64,000 nucleotides of DNA from CAZEQD01 sp964514305 (GTDB lineage Bacteria; Acidobacteriota; Aminicenantia; Aminicenantales; Aminicenantaceae). Numbering within the stretch: position 1 is the first letter of the stretch; each line of letters begins with the position of its first letter. The notes beneath the pieces were generated by a model, which was not told the DNA's origin, searched no databases, and worked only from the letters and a program-made list of their open reading frames with translations. Of the stretch, positions 17,728 to 25,986 are shown piece after piece. The stretch covers positions 1 through 64,000 of the forward strand of contig CAZEQD010000004.1 in the NCBI GenBank assembly GCA_964514305.1, written 5' to 3'. A program made the translations under genes and the position numbers.

Positions 17728-18638
17728 TAATCTACTCCTACTGCTTTGGCGAAAAGATCCTCAAGTGATGTTTGACTTTTGATAAAGTGTCTAATCTGAA
17801 TATTTTCCTCTGCTCCAATTTTGAAGATTTCTTGAGAACTCTGGCCAGGGGGCATATAAACTTTTAATAAGCCATCTTCTGTTTCTTCGACTCGGCAGCC
17901 AATAGCTTTTAATCTCTGTAAGAAAATTTGTGTGTTTCCCTTAATCCTGATTTCAAAAAGATTGTATTTGATGGCTTTAAGTTCTTTCATCTCTCCTTGG
18001 GCAGCTACTTTACCTTTATTTAGAATCACTACATAAGAGCAAGTAGCTTCGATATCAGCCAGAATATGAGAAGAAATTAAGACCTGTATTTCTTTTTTAG
18101 AAGAGATATCCTTAATCAGCTCCAGTATTTCTTGGCGTCCTTGAGGATCTAAACCACTGGTCGGTTCGTCCATAAAAATGAGCTGGGGATCATGGACAAT
18201 GGCCTGGGCCAGTTTCAACCTTTGCTTCATACCTCCTGAATAAGTCTCTACTAAGCGGTAACGGCTTTCTTCCAAGCCCACATAAAAAAGAACTTCATGA
18301 GCCCGTTTCATGGCTTCCTGATGGGGCATGCCTGAAAGCTCACCAAGATAGGAAGTAAAAGAAACAGCATCCATCCCTGGAAGATAACAATCATCCTCAG
18401 GTAAATAACCAACAAGCCGGCGGATCATTGACTGTTGCCTTTTTATATTATAGCCGAGTACTGTCCCCTCCCCTTTTTCCACTGGAAGAAAGCCCAGCAA
18501 TATTCTCAAAAGAGTGCTTTTTCCAGCTCCATTGGGCCCTAAAAGTCCCACAGCTCCTGGGGGCAAACTGAGGTCTATCCCGGCCAGAGCTCTAATGCGG
18601 CCGTAGTTAAAATAAAGATTCTTGACTTCGACACTCAT
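17727..18638 (-). CDS. ABC transporter ATP-binding protein (first exporter)
   Basis: 303 residues. Walker A GPNGAGKST is at 34-42, the signature YSGGMKQRLKLAQ near 138, Walker B LIFMDEPTSGLDP, and the switch histidine in ISSHILADIE. The C-terminal 80 residues form an accessory domain typical of drug or polysaccharide ABC-2 ATPases. It is 38% or so similar by eye to the second ATPase, suggesting operon duplication. It begins 64 bases downstream of the phosphoglycerate mutase gene on the same strand, so it may share its transcript. Confidence 0.9.
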   Translation of the reverse strand: MSVEVKNLYFNYGRIRALAGIDLSLPPGAVGLLGPNGAGKSTLLRILLGFLPVEKGEGTVLGYNIKRQQSMIRRLVGYLPEDDCYLPGMDAVSFTSYLGELSGMPHQEAMKRAHEVLFYVGLEESRYRLVETYSGGMKQRLKLAQAIVHDPQLIFMDEPTSGLDPQGRQEILELIKDISSKKEIQVLISSHILADIEATCSYVVILNKGKVAAQGEMKELKAIKYNLFEIRIKGNTQIFLQRLKAIGCRVEETEDGLLKVYMPPGQSSQEIFKIGAEENIQIRHFIKSQTSLEDLFAKAVGVD

Positions 18639-18702
18639 TACAGATCTTAAGCTTTCTTTTTATGATACGTTATTCTTTAAAAAAAGGTTTCTCTCAGCTC
18701 CC

Positions 18703-20295
18703 CTAAAAATCTTTAACAGGAACTTTCTTTCCCTCTCCGAGAACCAGGGCCCTGTAGGCTTTTTCTACTCTATCCCAGTTTTCTTCCCTGTCCAAAGCCC
18801 AGAATCTACCCATAACTGTCACCACTTGACCTACAGTCAATTCCCTGCACATCTGCTCCACTTTATTTACATAAACAGCTCCACTTTCCGGTTTTTCCCC
18901 TCTCCTTCCGATTAGAGCATGAACAAACACTTTATTGATCCCTATCTGTTGGGCAAGCCTCAGGAGTTGATAGAGATGCTTTATAGTTCCATGAGAACTG
19001 TAATGGGAAACAATACCTAAAAGATGAAGGGACTTTTTCTCTTTTTTAGCTCCTTCCATAGCCCACAAAAAAGCAGTATTCTGAAAAAAAAGGCCATCTT
19101 CAATGGCTTTATCTATTCTTACTCTATCCAAAAAAACTCGCCTTCCCGCCCCAAGGTGAAGATGTCCTGCTTCAGAATTACCAACCGTATGAGCTGGCAT
19201 CCCCACTGCTTCTCCTGAAGCTTGAAGCTGACAGTGAGGAAATTCTGACCATAGCTTATCAAAGTAAGGAGTTCTGGCAACATAAAGAAGATTGCCAGGC
19301 CCTTTCTCTTTTAACCCCCAGCCATCGAGGATAAGGAGGACAACCCGTCGCTGGGTATGAGCTTCTTCCTGAGAATTAAGAAGAAGAGTTTTTCCAGTTA
19401 TTTCAGATGGTTGATTTAAATTAAGAAGATTGATAATAGTAGGGGTAACATCGGCCAGCTCTCCCCTTTCCTTTAACAACCATTTTTTAGATCCAAAATT
19501 AGCATAATCAGCTAAAATAAAAGGCACAGGATTTTTTGTATGACCAGTATTGATAGAACCATCTTCATAAAACCATTCCTCAACGGTACCATGATCTGAA
19601 GTAACAATTAAAGTCACTCCTTCTTGGCGGCAGGCCTCAATAACTTTTCCCAGTTGGAAGTCAACTGTTTCCACTGCTTTAAGGACGGCCTGTCTATCTC
19701 CGGTATGGCCGACTACATCTACATTGGCAAAATTGGCTATTATTAATGAATAAGAAGGATCTTTTATTTTTAAAGATAAGGAGACGGCTACTTCTTTGGC
19801 ACTCATTTCAGGCTGGAGATTATAGGTAGGTATTCCAGAAGGTGAATCAATGATTATTCTTTCTTCACCCGGAAAAATTTTATTATTTTTGCCATTCATA
19901 AAAAATCCAACGTGAACTGCCTTTTCAGACTCAGCGATTTTCAGAACTTTTAGGCCACTTTTAGTTACCACCTCAGTTAAAGTATTCTTAATTTCTCCAG
20001 GGGAAGGGAAAGCTACCTTGGCCTTAAGAGAGGGATGATACTCGATCATTGTCACAAACCTGAGATCCAAGTCAGGAACAACTGGAAAATGTTTAAAATT
20101 TCTCTCAGTTAAGGCTCTGGTCAACTCAATTTCCCTCTCACCTCTAATGTCGTAAAAAATAACAGAATCTCCCTTTTTTATCCTACCTAAGGGATGATTA
20201 TTTTTATCCACCGCTACTATTGGGTCTAAGTTTTCGTCTTCTTCACCTGCTTGATAGGCGCTTTTAATGGCTTTAACCAACGATGAATTAATCAC
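18703..20295 (-). CDS. gpmI: Circularly permuted 2,3-bisphosphoglycerate-independent phosphoglycerate mutase
   Basis: 530 residues. All segments of iPGM are present but in swapped order. Residues 1-305 match the usual second half: substrate arginines in DIRGER (R51, R54), K125, metal ligands D193/H197 in NVDVVGH, SDHG (D234, H235), H252 in GHTKNP, and LADVTPT. A linker (about 305-316) leads to the usual N-terminus: LDGWG (D324), GNSEAGH (Ser374 nucleophile), H435, GRR at 463-465, GRFWALDR (R497, R503), ending VLGEGKKVPVKDF. GTG start with AAGGAG 7 bases upstream and a consensus promoter support this exact start. The usual GRD motif reads GRR (D154 equivalent replaced). Role: interconverts 3- and 2-phosphoglycerate in glycolysis/gluconeogenesis with Mn. 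Function of the permuted form is inferred. Confidence 0.9.
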   Translation of the reverse strand: MINSSLVKAIKSAYQAGEEDENLDPIVAVDKNNHPLGRIKKGDSVIFYDIRGEREIELTRALTERNFKHFPVVPDLDLRFVTMIEYHPSLKAKVAFPSPGEIKNTLTEVVTKSGLKVLKIAESEKAVHVGFFMNGKNNKIFPGEERIIIDSPSGIPTYNLQPEMSAKEVAVSLSLKIKDPSYSLIIANFANVDVVGHTGDRQAVLKAVETVDFQLGKVIEACRQEGVTLIVTSDHGTVEEWFYEDGSINTGHTKNPVPFILADYANFGSKKWLLKERGELADVTPTIINLLNLNQPSEITGKTLLLNSQEEAHTQRRVVLLILDGWGLKEKGPGNLLYVARTPYFDKLWSEFPHCQLQASGEAVGMPAHTVGNSEAGHLHLGAGRRVFLDRVRIDKAIEDGLFFQNTAFLWAMEGAKKEKKSLHLLGIVSHYSSHGTIKHLYQLLRLAQQIGINKVFVHALIGRRGEKPESGAVYVNKVEQMCRELTVGQVVTVMGRFWALDREENWDRVEKAYRALVLGEGKKVPVKDF

Positions 20296-20329
20296 ATTTA
20301 TCTCCTTATCCTTCTAATATCAGGCCTAT

Positions 20330-20358
20330 ACTATAGAAATGAAGATAAAGGTTGTCAA
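20330..20358 (-). promoter_or_regulatory. Sigma-70-type promoter of the permuted gpmI
   Basis: On the minus strand TTGACA (20358-20353), a 17-base spacer and TATAGT (20335-20330). Predicted start near 20323 gives a leader of about 28 bases containing the AAGGAG ribosome-binding site before the GTG start at 20295. Confidence 0.75.
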
Positions 20359-20424
20359 CTTACTCAGGGCAAAATTAGACAATGGCAACTTCCTTTTTTC
20401 TTGGATATCCAATAATTAAAGGAT

Positions 20425-21312
20425 TTATCTGAAACTTAATAGAGCTGAGGGATCTACTCTGCTTCCAAAAATTTTTACCCCCCAATGGAGATGAGGACCG
20501 GTTACCCGGCCAGTAGCACCTACTTCTCCAATAGTTTCTCCTTTTCTTACTTGTTGCCCTCTTTTTACTCTGATTTTTGAAAAATGACAGTAAATAGTAA
20601 AAACTCCTAAACCATGATTAATGATGACTGTCTTTCCGGAAAAATATAATTCTGCGGCCAAAACCACCTGTCCTGAGTTTGAAGCCCTGACGGGCGTTCC
20701 AGCAGAAGCAGCTATATCCAAGCCACTATGGGAGGATCGAGGTTGATTGTTATATACTCTTCTCTCGCCGAATTGAGCGGTTATTCTGCCAGAGACAGGC
20801 ATGATAAAGGCTCCATCGCTCCACCATTGGGAACTAAACATAGAATATATGGTTTTTAGAATTTCTGCTTCTCTTTTTATCCTTTGCCTCACCTCTGGTG
20901 GAGGAGTTACATATTTTTGCTCAACCCATAATTTAATTAACGGGAATTGTTTAGGAGAGATAACGATTTTTCGCTCAAACATTTGCCACAATCCATTTTT
21001 ATCCTCCAAGAAAATTTTAATAGGATATTCTCCCGGCTGAAGAGAAAGATCTAATCCTATAAAAGCCATTAGCTTTAATCCTTGACTGTCTTTACCCATT
21101 CTGTATTCTTTTCCTAAAAATATAACCTTGGCCGCTTCTATCCCCTGTTGCTTTTCAATCTTTAAAGCAATAACCTCTCCTGGCTGAAGAGTTCTATAGC
21201 TAACGCCAACGGCTATTCCAGAAGGGCTAAGCCACTTTTCACTCTGAAAAGAAAAAAGACAACTCTGACTAAAAAGAAAAAAGACAAAAAATATAAAAGT
21301 TAATTTTCTCAT
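20425..21312 (-). CDS. Secreted M23-family peptidase (LytM-like)
   Basis: 295 residues with an N-terminal signal peptide (hydrophobic residues about 4-20). A beta-rich domain occupies about 25-170. The M23 metallopeptidase domain is near the C-terminus, with zinc motifs HSGLDIA and, later, HLHWGV, plus the ending GSRVDPSALL. It is likely to cut peptidoglycan peptide cross-links in the periplasm, or to regulate such an enzyme. All ligand histidines and the Asp are present, so it should be active. It starts 4 bases after the alpha/beta hydrolase gene, so the two are co-transcribed. Confidence 0.88.
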   Translation of the reverse strand: MRKLTFIFFVFFLFSQSCLFSFQSEKWLSPSGIAVGVSYRTLQPGEVIALKIEKQQGIEAAKVIFLGKEYRMGKDSQGLKLMAFIGLDLSLQPGEYPIKIFLEDKNGLWQMFERKIVISPKQFPLIKLWVEQKYVTPPPEVRQRIKREAEILKTIYSMFSSQWWSDGAFIMPVSGRITAQFGERRVYNNQPRSSHSGLDIAASAGTPVRASNSGQVVLAAELYFSGKTVIINHGLGVFTIYCHFSKIRVKRGQQVRKGETIGEVGATGRVTGPHLHWGVKIFGSRVDPSALLSFR

Positions 21313-21316
21313 TTTT

Positions 21317-22141
21317 TTAACCTAAAAATTTAAGAATTAGCTGATTGACTTCTGGCCACTTCTCCACCTGGGGAAGATGCCCACATTTATCAAAGACAAC
21401 CAACTTAGAGTTCTTAATTAAATTCTTTCCCCGGTAGGCTTGAACTACGGGAATGATCCTATCGTTTCTCCCCCAAATAATAAGTGTGGGCTGGTTTAAA
21501 AGGCTAGCCCTTTCCATTATCGGATCTAAAATATCTTTTTTCAGCCCACCCAGATTAACTCCTCTGCGCAAAATCCGAAGGCAGACTTTTCTGGCCAAGG
21601 GAGATTCAAACATCTTTAGGACACAGCTAACCAATTCGGCCGGCAATTTTTGGCGGTCATAGAATAATCTAGAAAGGAATAGTTTAGTAATTATAAAATG
21701 CCGCAGATAAAAAGTAATTTCCCCCAAAGGATAAAGGGTACCAAGCCTTAATAAAAAAGAAAGTTCTCGTCCAAAACCAGCGTTATCTACCAAGATAAGT
21801 CTTTCAATTCTTTGGCCTAATTCAGAAGCAGTATAAAGGGCGATAAGGCCACCAAGAGAATTTCCAATCAAAGAAACCGAACGAAGCTTAAGACTCTCCA
21901 GAAAAGAACGCATGAAATTTGAGGCCAAATCAAGACTGAACTCTATCTGGGGTTTGGCTGAATAACCAAAACCCAAGAAATCAAAGGCTATAACGTGATA
22001 TTTATGGGAAAGATAGTTAAAATTAAATCTCCACCATTCGAGAGAGCCACCCAAGCCATGAATTAGGACTAAATGGGGCCCCTTGCCCCTGGCTGCGCAT
22101 CTAATCTTGTAGCCATTGACCTTAATAAAAAATGTCTCCAT
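21317..22141 (-). CDS. Alpha/beta-hydrolase fold enzyme
   Basis: 274 residues from the ATG at 22141; TTG codons just upstream extend the frame by three residues but have no better ribosome-binding site. Oxyanion-hole motif HGLGGSLEWW lies near 32, the nucleophile elbow GNSLGG near 97, IWGRNDRIIP carries the acid, and CGHLPQVEKW the catalytic His. The substrate is unknown; the pattern is that of the MhpC/epoxide hydrolase-like group. It is followed by the M23 peptidase gene in the same operon. Confidence 0.85.
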   Translation of the reverse strand: METFFIKVNGYKIRCAARGKGPHLVLIHGLGGSLEWWRFNFNYLSHKYHVIAFDFLGFGYSAKPQIEFSLDLASNFMRSFLESLKLRSVSLIGNSLGGLIALYTASELGQRIERLILVDNAGFGRELSFLLRLGTLYPLGEITFYLRHFIITKLFLSRLFYDRQKLPAELVSCVLKMFESPLARKVCLRILRRGVNLGGLKKDILDPIMERASLLNQPTLIIWGRNDRIIPVVQAYRGKNLIKNSKLVVFDKCGHLPQVEKWPEVNQLILKFLG

Positions 22142-22157
22142 TCTCAACAAAAATAAT

Positions 22158-22710
22158 TCAAGCTTTTATTTGCTTTTTGAGAATCCTACCTGGTAAATTT
22201 CCTGTATGTTGGCCCCGATTTATGACTACCCGACCATTAACTATCACATACTCAAGGTCGAACTGTTGTTTTAAATCCTCCTTCATCTCTTCAAATTTTG
22301 TTTGATCTAGGGGGAAAAGGAGAATATCCACAATTGCCACTGATGAGGGTCGTAATTCCCTGTCGAATCGAACTTTCTGCTTTGGGATTAACCAAAAGGC
22401 TAATATCTGTATGATCATGGACATCTATGAACCCTGAACAAACAGCCAGCCCTTTTGCTTCAATAACTGTTTTTGCCTTGGAGCTTGAGATCTTACCTAT
22501 TTCTTTAATTGAATCTCCAAGGATACCTATATCTGCTTCAATTCCCTCGTGACCTAAACCATCGAAAACTTCTCCTTCTTTCAGAACAAGATCAAAATCC
22601 TTATTAGTTTTACAACCTTTTAGTAAAAAGCTGCTACTTCCAAACCCAGCAATGGCTATTATCTGGCTACTTTTTTTTAAAAAATGCCGGCGAGATATTT
22701 TCCTTTTCAT
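22158..22710 (-). pseudogene. Decayed Tat-exported N-acyl-D-amino-acid deacylase (D-aminoacylase)
   Basis: From the ATG at 22710 (GGAGA upstream) the frame encodes a twin-arginine signal (SRRHFLKKS), a lipobox-like LLKGC, and the amidohydrolase start VLKEGEVFDG, FIDVHDHTDISLL and SGNCGYSPFP. The frame then breaks at a run of five C (plus-strand G at 22310-22314); in the next frame LDQTKFEEMKEDL continues and jumps directly to the family's C-terminus, YVIVNGRVV and HTGNLPGR. About 350 residues of a roughly 530-residue enzyme are missing, including most metal ligands. It lies divergent from another broken D-amino-acid gene. Confidence 0.85.
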
Positions 22711-22867
22711 AATTATCTCCTCAGTCACCAAATTCAAAGTTAATATATAAAATAAATAATAAGAAATCTACTCTCCAAAAGGAGAATTATTCTTATTTCG
22801 GCCGAAAAACAATCTCCTCTTCATGATTTTATGATAAAATAAATTAAATTTTAACTAAGGAATGACG

Positions 22868-23100
22868 ATGAAAATAAGCAGAAGAGATTTTCTATTGTTG
22901 TCGGGTATAAGCCCAACTTTATTTTCTAAAAAAAGAGAGAAGCCAAAAAACCATCTGTTCTCCTCCAGTTAAAACCGAAATTTTCAAGATACGATCCCTG
23001 GCTTGAGTTAAATCTTGATCATTTAGGTTAGAATCTGGAGAAAGTTAGAAAAAAAGCGAAAGTGCCTATCATGGCTGTCATCAAATCTGCAAATTTATCA
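22868..23100 (+). pseudogene. Decayed Tat-exported alanine racemase-like gene
   Basis: The ATG at 22868 opens a twin-arginine signal (MKISRRDFLLLSG) that stops at 22970. From 22981, in another frame, comes RYDPWLELNLDHLG, an in-frame TAG at 23029, then NLEKVRKKAK and PIMAVIKSANL. This is the alanine racemase N-terminal pattern ending at the PLP lysine segment (normally VKANAYGHG). At least one frameshift, one amber stop and loss of the remaining protein make it non-functional. Its divergent partner is the D-aminoacylase pseudogene. Confidence 0.72.
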
Positions 23101-23160
23101 ACTACTTCTGGTTTCATAATAAACCTCTTCTTCAATATAAACCTTTATAATTTATAATTA

Positions 23161-23628
23161 TTAGCTACCAATAGTTGATAGCCAATATTGCCAATTCTTT
23201 ATTCGAGGAAAATACATAAAAAGAAGAATTGCCGAAACAATAAGGAGTAGATAAAAATCTCTGGAAATTCCACTTAAAAAAAAGAAAATCAAGCCATAAA
23301 GAGCAGGACCTTCACTTAAAACAGTGGAGATAATCGATGCTTGACTGAGCCTATTAATTAATTTTAGGCGGTCAGCAGTAGGTAACCTTTTTAAAAGGAA
23401 TCCCTTTATTATCCTTAAAAGAAAAACATGGATAATAGAAAGAGCATAAAAAACATACCTTAAACTCTTCATTTCCCCTAAAGGAATAAAGCCTACCCAA
23501 GATTGATGATAAGCTTTTACATACTCCACAACAATGACATAAATAACAAGGCTTCCGATAACAGAAGCTCCTATGACTACAGCTAACCTGAAAGCTTTGT
23601 TTAATTCTTGATCATTTATTTCATCCAT
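23161..23628 (-). CDS. Small integral membrane protein, unknown
   Basis: 155 residues with four predicted membrane helices (near 15-35, 55-75, 93-118, 122-140). GGAGAGAATA precedes ATG. Polar loops such as RLPTADRLKLINRLSQASI lie between helices 2 and 3. The arrangement recalls tetra-helical proteins related to the c-ring subunit hypothesised in similar genomes, but no acidic in-membrane residue typical of an ATP-synthase c subunit is evident. I do not recognise the family. It converges with the racemase pseudogene. Confidence 0.65.
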   Translation of the reverse strand: MDEINDQELNKAFRLAVVIGASVIGSLVIYVIVVEYVKAYHQSWVGFIPLGEMKSLRYVFYALSIIHVFLLRIIKGFLLKRLPTADRLKLINRLSQASIISTVLSEGPALYGLIFFFLSGISRDFYLLLIVSAILLFMYFPRIKNWQYWLSTIGS

Positions 23629-23669
23629 TATTCTCTCCTTATTATTTTTTTACTCTCTATTTGAAATAT

Positions 23670-24506
23670 TTAAAAATCAAAGCAAAAAATGATTGATTGC
23701 TGCTGCGATGAAAATTCAAAATAAACCCTTAGCTTCTTTTCTTGCCTTTGTTTATGTAAACCCAGTATTTTTTGAGCTACTACATAACCGGCCACTCCCC
23801 CCAAAAAGACATCTGAAGCCCAGTGTTTATTACCATAAACTCTGGATAAAGAAGCCAAGGTGGCTAAACTATAAGCCAAAAAATCAATATAAAATCTCTG
23901 GCTTTGCTGGGCAACTACTGTAGCTACGGCAAAAGCAGAAGCAGCATGGCCAGAAGGAAAAGAGTAGAAACCAGATTTCAGGGAAAAAGGATGAAAAGAC
24001 AGGCTTCCTTCATCTTTATAAGGCCGGGCTCGGCCCAAAATGAATTTTGCCGAGGAAACAATTGCTCCCGTCAGCAACCAGCTTTCTAAACTGATAAGAG
24101 CGATTTTCCTGATATTATTGTCTTTCCCAATCTCCCCTGAAAGATACAATCCAGCCAAGGCGCTTCCCAAAAAATACCCGCTACCCAATATAGAAAAGGC
24201 TCGAGAAAGATTGGAAGCCCCAGAATTTTGATGTTTCAAAACCCAGCTATTTATGTTTTCGTCCACGGTAAATAAAAGAAGGCTGCTACCAAGGATAGCC
24301 GAAAATTCCAGAAGATCGCTTCTCTGCCAATGGCCGGGAGAAACTACTATATCTTTAAAATCATTTAAATAATATCGGAAATATTCTTTATTCAGCCTAT
24401 AATTTAAAGTATGCTCTTTCCCATAAACAGCACTTTGAACAACAGAAAAATATAAAAAAACTATAACAATGCTCTTTATAAGCTTTGAATTTCTAGATAA
24501 GAACAA
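23670..24506 (-). CDS. PAP2-family phosphatase, membrane
   Basis: 278 residues with a signal peptide or first helix at the N-terminus and five further helices. The three phosphatase motifs are complete: KFILGRARP, then YSFPSGHAAS, then SRVYGNKHWASD. The family dephosphorylates lipid pyrophosphates or phosphatidic acid on the outer face of the inner membrane. It follows the waaA gene by 24 bases on the same strand, so a role in envelope lipid (undecaprenyl or lipid A) phosphate metabolism is plausible. Confidence 0.88.
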   Translation of the reverse strand: MFLSRNSKLIKSIVIVFLYFSVVQSAVYGKEHTLNYRLNKEYFRYYLNDFKDIVVSPGHWQRSDLLEFSAILGSSLLLFTVDENINSWVLKHQNSGASNLSRAFSILGSGYFLGSALAGLYLSGEIGKDNNIRKIALISLESWLLTGAIVSSAKFILGRARPYKDEGSLSFHPFSLKSGFYSFPSGHAASAFAVATVVAQQSQRFYIDFLAYSLATLASLSRVYGNKHWASDVFLGGVAGYVVAQKILGLHKQRQEKKLRVYFEFSSQQQSIIFCFDF

Positions 24507-24530
24507 CTTCCTTTCCTATTTTTTTCCTCA

Positions 24531-25796
24531 TCATTCATCCAAGAAACTTTCAATAATTTTAAGGCTCACCTCAGTAGCACCTTGAAGATTAGTAAGAATT
24601 TCTTTAGCTCTTTGTCCCATTCTTTCCACCCTTTCTTGGTTTCCAGCCAAAAATATGTTCATTAAATCTTGATCGCTTTTTATTTGTTTGGCTGCTTTCT
24701 CCTGGAGAAATTTCTGAGCTAAATAAGAGAAATTTTCCATATGAGGTCCGAAGTAAATCGGTTTGCCATAAAAAGCTGGTTCCAGGAGATTATGTCCTCC
24801 CCACGGTATTAAACTCCCCCCAATAAAGGTTACATCCGAAAGGGCATAAAATTTAGGCAATTCTCCAATAGTATCAACAATCAATACATCCCAAGATCGA
24901 TAAAGTGAAAAAGAGGTTCTTCTTTGCACCTTAAAACCATAATTTTTAGCTGTTTTCTCTATTTCTTCAGCTCTTTCTGGATGACGAGGAACTAGAATCA
25001 ATAAAATATTTTTCTTAATTCTTAAAGCACTAGCGTAGGCTCTTAGGATTTTAGCCTCTTCACCTTTTCTCGTACTGCCGGCCACAATTACTGAGCAGCC
25101 TTTTTCAATACCTAAACTCTCTTTTAATTTTAAAAGCTCGCTTTCAGTTAAAACCGGCAGGCGAATTTCTGCTTTTAAATTTCCGGCTACCTCAATCTTA
25201 GCCGTATTTATCCCCAATCTTTCTAAGTATTGCTTATCCTTTTCTGTTTGCATTAAAAAAAAGCTAATATTCTCCAAAACATTTTTTATGATCCTTTTTA
25301 CCTTTTTATATCTCTTAAAAGATCGATTAGAAATTCTACCATTGACTAATATTACCCCCCGAGTTTGTTTCCGTGCTTCTTTTATCAGATTAGGCCAAAA
25401 TTCAGACTCAGCCAAGATAAAAGCTTCTGGTTTCAACACCCTAAAAAACTTTTTTACTACCCATTTAAAATCAAGAGGAACAAAAAAGAAATTATCTATC
25501 CCCTCTAATTTTTCTTTAGCTATCTGGAGCCCAGTACTAGTTAAGGCGGAAAAATGAACAAAATAATCAGGATGTCTTTTTTTAAATTCCTTGACTAAAT
25601 TCCGCAGAGAAAGCACTTCGCCAACCGAAACAGCATGAATCCAGATCGATTTAGAAGGCAAGCTGGGAGGCCAGAGATTAAACCCTAGCCTTTCTCGAAG
25701 ATTTAGATTATCTCCCTTTAATTTTAAGCGAACAAAATAAATAGGGATTAAAACAATTAAAGATAAAAATAGCAGGGTAGAATAGAAAATATACAC
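24531..25796 (-). CDS. waaA: 3-deoxy-D-manno-octulosonic acid (Kdo) transferase
   Basis: 421 residues, GT30 glycosyltransferase that adds Kdo to lipid A precursor at the inner membrane. An N-terminal membrane anchor (about 1-22) precedes the first Rossmann domain with the GEVLSLRNLV acceptor/catalytic Glu motif, FSALTSTG, PEAFILAESEFWPNL and NGRISNRS. The C-terminal domain has VAGSTRKGEE, LVPRHPER, FIGGSLIPWGGHNLLEPA. Length matches the family. The start codon is GTG, 7 bases from a -10 box. With lpxB in the same window it shows an LPS-type outer membrane. Confidence 0.93.
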   Translation of the reverse strand: MYIFYSTLLFLSLIVLIPIYFVRLKLKGDNLNLRERLGFNLWPPSLPSKSIWIHAVSVGEVLSLRNLVKEFKKRHPDYFVHFSALTSTGLQIAKEKLEGIDNFFFVPLDFKWVVKKFFRVLKPEAFILAESEFWPNLIKEARKQTRGVILVNGRISNRSFKRYKKVKRIIKNVLENISFFLMQTEKDKQYLERLGINTAKIEVAGNLKAEIRLPVLTESELLKLKESLGIEKGCSVIVAGSTRKGEEAKILRAYASALRIKKNILLILVPRHPERAEEIEKTAKNYGFKVQRRTSFSLYRSWDVLIVDTIGELPKFYALSDVTFIGGSLIPWGGHNLLEPAFYGKPIYFGPHMENFSYLAQKFLQEKAAKQIKSDQDLMNIFLAGNQERVERMGQRAKEILTNLQGATEVSLKIIESFLDE

Positions 25797-25803
25797 TTTG
25801 AAG

Positions 25804-25832
25804 ACTATACTAAATTAGTTTTCTTTGTGCAA
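25804..25832 (-). promoter_or_regulatory. Promoter of waaA, predicted leaderless
   Basis: On the minus strand TTGCAC (25832-25827), 17-base spacer, TATAGT (25809-25804). Only 7 bases separate the -10 box from the GTG start at 25796, so transcription should begin at or next to the start codon. No ribosome-binding site can fit. Confidence 0.7.
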
Positions 25833-25846
25833 GATAAGAGAAGAAC

Positions 25847-25910
25847 CGCGATAGCTAATAATCAATAAAGTTATATTTAGAGGCAGCAATTTCAAAAAAA
25901 GATTGCCAGT
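25847..25910. repeat. Repeat family 'R', truncated copy C
   Basis: It carries the left flank shared with copies A and B (CGATAGCTAATAAT, then ATATTTA, AGGCA), followed by a shortened hairpin GGCAGCAAT / ATTGCC. The central core found in A, B, D and E is absent, as if deleted. Confidence 0.55.
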
Positions 25911-25986
25911 TGCAGCTATCTTTTGGTAAGCTAAAAGCCCAGGCATTTCAGATTCAAATAATTGAACAGGACTGAAAGGAATTATA

